A stretch of 64,000 nucleotides of DNA from Allotamlana fucoidanivorans (lineage in GTDB: Bacteria; Bacteroidota; Bacteroidia; Flavobacteriales; Flavobacteriaceae). Location of the stretch: positions 62,001 to 126,000 of the forward strand of contig NZ_VDCS01000009.1 of assembly GCF_006265225.1 (NCBI RefSeq). Direction: 5' to 3'. Position 1 is the stretch's first letter, and every line of letters starts with the position of its first letter. A model generated the notes under the pieces. It made no database searches. It was not told the origin of the DNA and worked only from the letters and a program-made list of their open reading frames with translations. Shown here piece by piece: positions 58,008 to 64,000 of this stretch. Both the position numbers and the translations under genes were made by a program.

Positions 58008-58520
58008 ATGAAAAGCCCCATTTTAACATACCATCACTTTTCAAGTACCCTCTGTTTTTTAGTATGCTTAATACTATTGTCCTGTGGTGCTAAAAAAACC
58101 AATGTGGTTGAAAACACTATACCTATAAACCATCCTAAACTATTATTTTTGAATTATGTTCTTGAAAAAAATAGTAATGGACAAAAAACCATGACCCTTA
58201 AAAATAAATTTGTGACAGATGGTAAATTAAAAAACACAAATAATAAGTTCACAAAAGAACCATCTGAAGGCGACCTTAAATGTATTCAAGTTGATGACCA
58301 CGCATCAGAATTGCATAGCGTTTTTATAAAAAACCCACTATTTCTCACTATTGAAGTTCCTAATGATTCATTAAGTTTTGAAAAACGTCTTGTTGAACAA
58401 AACAGGGCTAATGTTTCACTAAAACTCCAACTACACCCAAAAACTAAACATATTGTTATAAGTGAAGTGAATGCGCTTTCAGAAGCATCAGTCCAACTCA
58501 TAAAAATCGAGCTTGAATAA
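58008..58520 (+). CDS. Small lipoprotein of unknown function between macroglobulin and M64 peptidase
   Basis: 170 residues. The signal region is hydrophobic (SSTLCFLVCLILLSC) with the lipobox Cys near residue 26 and then GAKKTNVVENT. The mature part is lysine- and asparagine-rich with beta-strand character (HPKLLFLNYVLEKNSNGQKT, LFLTIEVPNDSLSFEKRLVE). No known domain was recognised. The ATG at 58008 is used; GTG at 58005 in the same frame would add one residue. The stop codon ends 1 bp before the next ATG, so it is co-translated with the M64 gene. Confidence 0.75.
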   Translation: MKSPILTYHHFSSTLCFLVCLILLSCGAKKTNVVENTIPINHPKLLFLNYVLEKNSNGQKTMTLKNKFVTDGKLKNTNNKFTKEPSEGDLKCIQVDDHASELHSVFIKNPLFLTIEVPNDSLSFEKRLVEQNRANVSLKLQLHPKTKHIVISEVNALSEASVQLIKIELE

Positions 58521-58521
58521 C

Positions 58522-59937
58522 ATGAAAAAATTGCTATTGTTATGTGCTATTCTTATGAGTTTTTCAACAGTTAACGCTCAATTTTCTGTGGAAACTTTGA
58601 GATATTCTGGAGCTCATGATAAACGTATCAACATAGTTATTTTAAGTGAAGGCTATCAATCGTTTGAATTAAACAAATTCATGTTAGATGCTGAACATTT
58701 TACAAATACATTGTTTAATCATGCCCCGTTCAATGCTTATACCTCATATTTTAATGTTTATGCTATAAAAGTACCTTCTAATGAAAGTGGTGCCGATCAT
58801 CCTGCTACAGCATTAGATGTTGACGAAACTGGCCAAACTCCAGTTTTTGTTGACACCTATTTCAATGCGACTTACGATTCTTTTGGAAGCCACAGAAAAC
58901 TCTATTATGAAATTGATGGCAACAACGCCAATAATACACAACAAAAAATAACTGAGGTTTTAGCCAATCACTTTCCCGAATATGACCAAGCTATAATTAT
59001 TGTAAACTCTGCTGAATATGGAGGTAGTGGAGGCGAATTCCCTATGGCGTATAATGGGTATTGGGGAGCTGCTGTAACCATTCATGAACTGGGACATTCG
59101 TTATTTAATCTAAAAGACGAATATTACCCAGGCGATATTTTTGTAGCTGAAGCTATTAACATGACCCAAGAAACAAACACCAATTTAGTAAAATGGAAAA
59201 ACTGGCTAAACATTAATAATGTAGGCATCTATGTGCATGGTAACTCTGGAACTGCTGCTAGTTGGTACAAGCCACACCAAAACTGTATCATGGAAAGGAT
59301 TGACAAAGGATTTTGCCCCGTTTGTCAGGAAGGTATTGTTGAAAAGATTCATGATTTAGTGCCCCCCATAGATTCTTATATACCTAATAACAGTTCTATA
59401 GAGCCCTCAGAATTCCCTTTAAACTTTGAACTGAATTTAATACAGCCTAACCCCAACAGTTTAATAAGCACATGGTTTTTAAATGGTGTAGAATTTAATC
59501 AAAATATTGAATCGATTTCTATTAATGAATCTGACTTAAACTCAGGTACCAATACATTAAACGTAACAATAACAGACGATTCTACATTTTTAAAAGTAGA
59601 TAATCATAATGCCGGATCACATGTATATATAGTGACTTGGACAATTACATACAACGCACTAGGTCTTAAAGACATAAAAAGTAATACCGACACTTATTAT
59701 ATTTCATTACACCCAAATCCAGCTCACAGTATTTTATATCTTAAGTTTGAAAGCAACACCTCAAAAAGCTTAAAAGCAGACATTATTAGTATGGATGGTA
59801 AACACGTAAAATCTACTATTCTAAGTAATCATACTGAAACTCCATTAGACGTATCTCAATTGGCGCCAGGCATTTACACCATTAATTATTATGCTGATAC
59901 CATATTAGTTGTCAGCAAAAAATGGATTAAATACTAA
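58522..59937 (+). CDS. Peptidase M64 (IgA-peptidase-like) with T9SS sorting domain
   Basis: 471-residue secreted zinc metallopeptidase. Signal peptide MKKLLLLCAILMSFSTVNAQ, then the M64 catalytic domain (INIVILSEGYQSFELNKF near residue 35). The zinc motif is TIHELGHSLFNLKDEYY (His188, Glu189, His192), with further family residues in NCIMERIDKGFCPVCQEGIV. A beta domain follows. The last 75 residues or so are a type A T9SS sorting domain (HPNPAHSILYLKFE, LAPGIYTINYYAD, ending VVSKKWIKY), which directs export across the outer membrane. ATG at 58522 is used; a TTG nine bases upstream overlaps the lipoprotein gene. Confidence 0.92.
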   Translation: MKKLLLLCAILMSFSTVNAQFSVETLRYSGAHDKRINIVILSEGYQSFELNKFMLDAEHFTNTLFNHAPFNAYTSYFNVYAIKVPSNESGADHPATALDVDETGQTPVFVDTYFNATYDSFGSHRKLYYEIDGNNANNTQQKITEVLANHFPEYDQAIIIVNSAEYGGSGGEFPMAYNGYWGAAVTIHELGHSLFNLKDEYYPGDIFVAEAINMTQETNTNLVKWKNWLNINNVGIYVHGNSGTAASWYKPHQNCIMERIDKGFCPVCQEGIVEKIHDLVPPIDSYIPNNSSIEPSEFPLNFELNLIQPNPNSLISTWFLNGVEFNQNIESISINESDLNSGTNTLNVTITDDSTFLKVDNHNAGSHVYIVTWTITYNALGLKDIKSNTDTYYISLHPNPAHSILYLKFESNTSKSLKADIISMDGKHVKSTILSNHTETPLDVSQLAPGIYTINYYADTILVVSKKWIKY

Positions 59938-59942
59938 AAATA

Positions 59943-60665
59943 TTATTTACCAGGAGGCATCGTTGGCCTTACTTCAATCTTACTTGGCAGTGTTCTAGGA
60001 TTCATTTTAACCAAATCAACAACCAACTCTCCTATATCTTCAATTTGAATTTTCCAAGCGTCGGCAGCATCTGGGTCATTCCCATTAAAAAAGGTAGATA
60101 CAGAGCCTGGCATAATTGTACTTACCTTTACACCATGCTGCCGTAAATCAAGCATGACAGATTGTGTAAACCCCGTTAACCCAAACTTACTAGCGTTATA
60201 GGCCGACCCATTAGCAAAGAAATTTGTTCCTGCCAAACTTGAAATAGTTATAAAATAGCCTTTAGATTTTTTTAAAGCTTCAACCGTTGATTTTATGGAA
60301 TAAAACACCCCTGTTAAATTGGTATCAATAGTTTCTTGCCATTGATCAAGTGTTAAATCTTCTATGTTTGCAAAATGCCCAATACCAGCATTGGCTACTA
60401 CAATATCCAATTGATTAAAACGCGCTAAAACTTTTCTAACCGCATTTTGTTGGCTATCAAAGTCTCTTACATCGGCCTGAATTCCCATAGCTTCAACTTT
60501 GCTTGACATGGCATTCAACACCTTGGCCGCATCATTTGCTGCCTCTTCACTTCTACTGGTAACGGCAACGTTAACACCTTCTTGTATCAAGGCTTGAGCA
60601 ATGCCAAAACCAATCCCTTTTGATCCTCCTGTAATTAATGCTACTTTATCTTTTAATGTTCCCAT
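59943..60665 (-). CDS. SDR family NAD(P)-dependent oxidoreductase
   Basis: 240-residue short-chain dehydrogenase. The cofactor loop is ALITGGSKGIGFGIA (residues about 9-23), the catalytic Ser lies in FITISSLAG and the Tyr-Lys pair in AYNASKFGLTGF. The NADP preference suggested by TSRSEEAA and the similarity to 3-oxoacyl-ACP reductases do not fix the substrate. It converges with the M64 peptidase gene, 5 bp between stops. Confidence 0.9.
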   Translation of the reverse strand: MGTLKDKVALITGGSKGIGFGIAQALIQEGVNVAVTSRSEEAANDAAKVLNAMSSKVEAMGIQADVRDFDSQQNAVRKVLARFNQLDIVVANAGIGHFANIEDLTLDQWQETIDTNLTGVFYSIKSTVEALKKSKGYFITISSLAGTNFFANGSAYNASKFGLTGFTQSVMLDLRQHGVKVSTIMPGSVSTFFNGNDPDAADAWKIQIEDIGELVVDLVKMNPRTLPSKIEVRPTMPPGK

Positions 60666-60748
60666 TTTGTATATCGTTTTTCAGTAAAACTACAAAATCA
60701 AGGCTTTAAAAAAGAAACAATTATGTTATGAAAATTATAAAATTGCAC

Positions 60749-61276
60749 CTACTTCTTTTTTTCTGGCGGGTAATTAGACAGTACTTTTTCAGCCACATCA
60801 TTAAATAAACGCTCCCGCATTTCTGGTGCTAAATTAGGACTAAAACTAAATTCACTTACAGCCTGCCAAAAAAGTTGTTTTTTGCTGTGATCAACAAAAT
60901 CTATAATAATTTGGGTGTTTGTATTACTTTGCCCAACGGGGATACCTATAGAAAGGCCTCCACCAACATTACTTCCAGATCCTCCCATTCCTATGCCAAC
61001 ACTGCTACGCTGTACCTCTTGAAATGACTTACTTTTTATATCTATAAAAAAATCTGGTGTTTCTGAAATACTGTATCCTTTTAATGCCATTTTATCATCA
61101 ATAGCATCCAAAAGTCGGTTCGTATCTAACTCACTTAACCCCGTATTCATATCGGCATAATACTGGTAAGTTTTGTAAGATTCAAAACTCAGGTCTTGAT
61201 CATAATCATAATGCACTTTAATAGGAGCACATGATATAATAATTACAATAAACAGCGTAAGGCTAAAAAACTTCAT
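60749..61276 (-). CDS. DUF4136 domain lipoprotein
   Basis: 175 residues. The lipobox is LFIVIIISC (Cys about 16). The start of the mature protein (VHYDYDQDLSFESYKTYQYY), the Gly-rich middle (VGIGMGGSGSNVGGGLSIGI) and the terminal helix (AEKVLSNYPPEKKK) are typical of DUF4136. Envelope protein, function unknown. Confidence 0.85.
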   Translation of the reverse strand: MKFFSLTLFIVIIISCAPIKVHYDYDQDLSFESYKTYQYYADMNTGLSELDTNRLLDAIDDKMALKGYSISETPDFFIDIKSKSFQEVQRSSVGIGMGGSGSNVGGGLSIGIPVGQSNTNTQIIIDFVDHSKKQLFWQAVSEFSFSPNLAPEMRERLFNDVAEKVLSNYPPEKKK

Positions 61277-61401
61277 AGATATAAATTTTGATAAATTTAA
61301 TCAAAAATTATTCCATTCCATTTTTAACATTACTTTCAAATATTTCTAATCGATTAAGTAAAATTACATTGCGAAATAAAACCAAGTCTTCGCTTTAAAA
61401 A

Positions 61402-62400
61402 CTAGCTGTTTAACATGTTCCATAAGGTATCTTTTAATTCTGTAATACCTTGTTGTGCCACAGAAGAAATAAACAGATACGGAATAGGCAGTTCATTATC
61501 TAATTCTGTTTTAAGCTCTGCTTTAAGTTCTTCATCGAGCATATCACATTTTGAAATAGCTATAATACGCTCTTTATCAAGCATTTCAGGATTATATCTT
61601 TTGAGTTCATCTAACAAAATATCATACTGCTTTTTAATATCACCAGCATCAGCAGGAATTAAAAAGAGGAGAACCGAATTTCTTTCAATATGGCGTAAAA
61701 AATAATGACCAAGGCCCTTACCCTCAGCAGCGCCTTCAATAATACCTGGAATATCGGCCACTACAAAGGTTTGAAAATCTCTATACTTTACAATACCCAA
61801 ATTAGGTTTTAGCGTTGTAAATTCATAGTCTGCTATTTTAGGCTTTGCCGAAGTGACAACAGATAATAATGTTGATTTACCTGCATTTGGAAAACCTACT
61901 AAACCTACGTCTGCCAATACTTTAAGTTCCATGGTAACGTATTTCTCTTCCATAGGCAACCCTGGTTGGGCATAACGTGGGGTTTGGTTTGTTGATGATT
62001 TAAAATGCCAATTTCCTAGACCTCCTTTTCCGCCTCTTGCTAAGATTTGCTCTTCACCATCTTCTGTTATTTCAAAAAGAACAGCGTTGGTTTCTGTGTC
62101 CCTAACAACCGTTCCTAGCGGCACATCAATGTATGCATCTTCGCCATCAGCACCAAAACTTCTACCACTACTACCATGTTCACCATGCCCCGCTCTAGTA
62201 TGTCTTTTAAATTTTAAATGCAGCAAGGTCCATAAATTAGCCTTTCCTCTAACGATAACATGACCGCCTCTTCCTCCGTCTCCGCCATCTGGTCCGCCTT
62301 TGGTAATGTATTTTTCGCGGTGTAAATGCGCAGATCCTTTTCCCCCGTTTCCAGAAGACACATACATCTTTACGTAATCAACAAAATTTCCTTCAGTCAT
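61402..62400 (-). CDS. obgE: GTPase Obg (ribosome-assembly GTPase)
   Basis: 332-residue GTPase involved in 50S maturation and stress response. The glycine-rich Obg fold occupies residues 1 to about 158 ([34 protein letters not shown]). The G domain shows G1 [13 protein letters not shown]3 [19 protein letters not shown] and G4 SKCD. The optional C-terminal OCT domain is absent, as in many Bacteroidetes. A terminator separates it from the upstream hpt-adk gene. Confidence 0.97.
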   Translation of the reverse strand: MTEGNFVDYVKMYVSSGNGGKGSAHLHREKYITKGGPDGGDGGRGGHVIVRGKANLWTLLHLKFKRHTRAGHGEHGSSGRSFGADGEDAYIDVPLGTVVRDTETNAVLFEITEDGEEQILARGGKGGLGNWHFKSSTNQTPRYAQPGLPMEEKYVTMELKVLADVGLVGFPNAGKSTLLSVVTSAKPKIADYEFTTLKPNLGIVKYRDFQTFVVADIPGIIEGAAEGKGLGHYFLRHIERNSVLLFLIPADAGDIKKQYDILLDELKRYNPEMLDKERIIAISKCDMLDEELKAELKTELDNELPIPYLFISSVAQQGITELKDTLWNMLNS

Positions 62401-62456
62401 AAGTCCAATAATTATATTGAGAATAGCTTTTTGCTTCTCTTATATTTATTTAAAAG

Positions 62457-62496
62457 AAAACATCTTTTGGATTACAAAAATACCAAAAGATGCTTT
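62457..62496 (-). terminator. Terminator after hpt-adk
   Basis: 14-bp stem (AAAACATCTTTTGG / CCAAAAGATGCTTT). Its one plus-strand mismatch is a G-U pair in minus-strand RNA, and the minus-strand continuation is TTTTCTTTTAAATA. Confidence 0.85.
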
Positions 62497-62517
62497 ACCA
62501 AAATTTCCCTCAGGAAA

Positions 62518-63627
62518 TTATAAATTATCAATCACCGCATTTAAGCGTTGTGTAATTTCTTCTATAGACCCTACACCATCAACACCATAATACTTATCTT
62601 TTCCAGAATAGTAGTCTTTTAAAATAGCTGTTTTACTGTAGTATTCTTTAATTCTGTTTCTAATGATAGACTCATCAGCATCATCAGCACGACCACTAGT
62701 CTTTCCTCTTCCTAAAAGGCGCTCTACAAGAATTTCATCTTCAACCTCAAGCGCAATCATAGCATTTATTTGAGAATCTTTACTATCCATTAACTTATCT
62801 AAAGCCTCTGCTTGGGCATTGGTTCTTGGAAATCCATCAAAAATAAACCCATTGGCATCGGCATTCTTTTCTACTTCTGCATTCAGCATATCTATGGTTA
62901 CTTGATCTGGAACCAACTCACCTTTATCCATATATGATTTAGCTAACATCCCTAAAGCTGTTTCGTTCTTGATATTGTATCTAAAAACATCGCCTGTAGA
63001 GATATGAACCAAATTATAGGTTTCTTTTAAAAATTCTGCCTGTGTTCCTTTCCCTGCTCCTGGAGGGCCAAATAGCACTAAGTTTGTCATGTGTTGTGTT
63101 TCTTTAATTTGATATATTTCTGGTAAATTTCTTCCTAATCCATCATAATCTAAGCCATAGCCCACAATAAACTTATTAGGTATTTCTATACCTACATAAT
63201 GCAATTTAAAATCCTTTTTGTAGGCCTCTGGTTTATAAAACAAGGTAGCAATTTTTAAAGCCTTTACTTTTTCATTCTTAAAAATTCTATGCACCTCAGC
63301 TAAAGTATTTCCAGAATCAATGATGTCTTCTAAAATAATAACGGTACGCCCTGTTAAGTCTTGCGTAAGTCCAATTAGTCGTTGAATATCTTCAGTAGAT
63401 TTCACCCCTTCATAAGAAGCCAATTTAATAAATGTTACCTCGCAAGGATTAGTATACTTTTTCACAAAATCACTAACCACCATAAAAGACCCGTTTAAAA
63501 TACCAACAAAAACGGGTATTTCATCTCCTACATCCCGAGCAATGTCATTGGCCATTCTTTGTAAAGCCTCATTTATTTTTTGTGATGAAATAAACGGCTT
63601 AAAATATTTGTCGTGTAGCTTTATCAA
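62518..63627 (-). CDS. adk: Fused hypoxanthine phosphoribosyltransferase - adenylate kinase
   Basis: 369 residues with two complete enzymes. Residues 1 to about 178 are a hypoxanthine-type phosphoribosyltransferase (PRPP motif VIILEDIIDSGNTL, about 97-110; VGILNGSFMV near 41), salvaging purine bases to IMP/GMP. Residues 180-369 are adenylate kinase (P-loop LFGPPGAGKGTQ from 185; GFPRTNAQAEALD; short lid type, RGKTSGRADD), balancing ATP, ADP and AMP. The fusion is a known flavobacterial arrangement. The start is TTG at 63625-63627 (M-IKLHDKYFKPF), behind a TATCTTTG box; no ATG fits. Residue 180 is an ATG-encoded Met exactly where stand-alone Adk starts. Confidence 0.95.
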   Translation of the reverse strand: MIKLHDKYFKPFISSQKINEALQRMANDIARDVGDEIPVFVGILNGSFMVVSDFVKKYTNPCEVTFIKLASYEGVKSTEDIQRLIGLTQDLTGRTVIILEDIIDSGNTLAEVHRIFKNEKVKALKIATLFYKPEAYKKDFKLHYVGIEIPNKFIVGYGLDYDGLGRNLPEIYQIKETQHMTNLVLFGPPGAGKGTQAEFLKETYNLVHISTGDVFRYNIKNETALGMLAKSYMDKGELVPDQVTIDMLNAEVEKNADANGFIFDGFPRTNAQAEALDKLMDSKDSQINAMIALEVEDEILVERLLGRGKTSGRADDADESIIRNRIKEYYSKTAILKDYYSGKDKYYGVDGVGSIEEITQRLNAVIDNL

Positions 63628-63648
63628 GGCTTTTAAATTTTAAAAACG

Positions 63649-63656
63649 CAAAGATA
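63649..63656 (-). promoter_or_regulatory. -7 box TATCTTTG of hpt-adk
   Basis: Exact TAnnTTTG match on the minus strand, 21 bp before the TTG start. The -33 element is weak. Confidence 0.5.
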
Positions 63657-63737
63657 ATCAATAGATTGAGTAATAACCATTTTTTGATTTATGATTTTAG
63701 GAACTATTTTATTATTAAAATGTATTTTTGCCTATCC

Positions 63738-63745
63738 TAAATTTG
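63738..63745 (+). promoter_or_regulatory. -7 box TAAATTTG upstream of purK
   Basis: Exact TAnnTTTG match, 21 bp before the purK ATG. A second exact match, TATTTTTG, lies at 63723-63730; which is used cannot be decided, since neither has a clear -33 partner. Confidence 0.45.
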
Positions 63746-63766
63746 GTTTCAGATAAAAACGATTAA

Positions 63767-64000
63767 ATGAATTATTTTTCTTCAAACTTTAAACTTGGTA
63801 TTCTTGGTGGTGGTCAACTAGGGAAAATGCTGCTTTATTCTACCCGTAAATTTGATATTTATACCGCCGTTCTTGAAGCTAGTGATGAAGCACCATGTAA
63901 AATAGCTTGCAACGAATTTCATTTAGGAGATTTAATGAATTTTGATGCTGTTTACAATTTTGGCAAACAGGTAGATGTTTTAACTATTGAAATTGAAAAT
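63767..64000 (+). CDS. purK: 5-(carboxyamino)imidazole ribonucleotide synthase, N-terminal part (runs off the window)
   Basis: 78 codons of the ATP-grasp enzyme that carboxylates AIR in purine synthesis. The start MNYFSSNFKLGILGGGQLGK shows the N-terminal glycine-rich loop, then LEASDEAPCKIACNEFHLGD and VDVLTIEIEN, where family members read DV(x)T(x)E(x)EN. It is divergent from hpt-adk, placing purine synthesis and salvage back to back. Confidence 0.92.
   Translation, partial: MNYFSSNFKLGILGGGQLGKMLLYSTRKFDIYTAVLEASDEAPCKIACNEFHLGDLMNFDAVYNFGKQVDVLTIEIEN

Overview
The window is a 64 kb chromosomal segment of an AT-rich member of the Bacteroidetes, most likely a marine-type Flavobacteriaceae. 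The evidence is SusC/SusD outer-membrane pairs, a type IX secretion (T9SS) C-terminal sorting domain, -7 promoter boxes of the TAnnTTTG type, near absence of Shine-Dalgarno sequences, a fused hypoxanthine phosphoribosyltransferase-adenylate kinase gene, and a primase that has lost its zinc ligands. The species cannot be fixed from the sequence alone. No rRNA, tRNA, CRISPR array, transposase or prophage gene was seen, and the content looks vertically inherited.

Layout. 1-981: 5' part of dnaG (minus strand). 1104-3525: an ECF sigma factor, a single-pass membrane protein (probable anti-sigma) and an outer-membrane barrel protein. 3645-6097: a YfcC-type transporter facing an arginine-deiminase-superfamily hydrolase. 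6226-10240: gltA, eno and carA, each with its own terminator. 10417-27807: the complete str-S10-spc-alpha ribosomal supercluster on the minus strand (rpsL, rpsG, fusA, rpsJ ... secY, infA, rpmJ ... rpoA, rplQ). It starts from a textbook flavobacterial promoter at 27850-27880. It is interrupted by a structured spacer between rpsJ and rplC and by a terminator plus -7 box between rpsK and rpsD.

27985-40100 (plus strand): an Omp85-family outer-membrane protein, then two SusC/SusD pairs and a small lipoprotein, ending at a strong terminator. The two susC genes share a near-identical 45-bp leader and start region. 40205-43053: rlmB, a rhomboid protease and rarA. 43050-50053 (minus): mpl, radC and a tight five-gene run of envelope or unknown proteins including a YjjG-type nucleotidase. 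50224-51174: a TPR protein.

51392-59937 (plus): the most unusual locus. A 2188-residue alpha-2-macroglobulin-like protein carries, between its bait-region domain and its thioester half, a complete SusC-type N-terminal module (carboxypeptidase-regulatory-like domain, TonB-box-like segment, receptor plug) but no beta-barrel. Next come a small lipoprotein and a T9SS-secreted M64 metallopeptidase. 59943-64000: an SDR oxidoreductase, a DUF4136 lipoprotein, obgE, the hpt-adk fusion and the start of purK.

Functionally the window mixes core information processing and central metabolism with outer-membrane nutrient uptake and envelope-facing proteins. The macroglobulin-plug fusion is the best candidate for an undescribed system.
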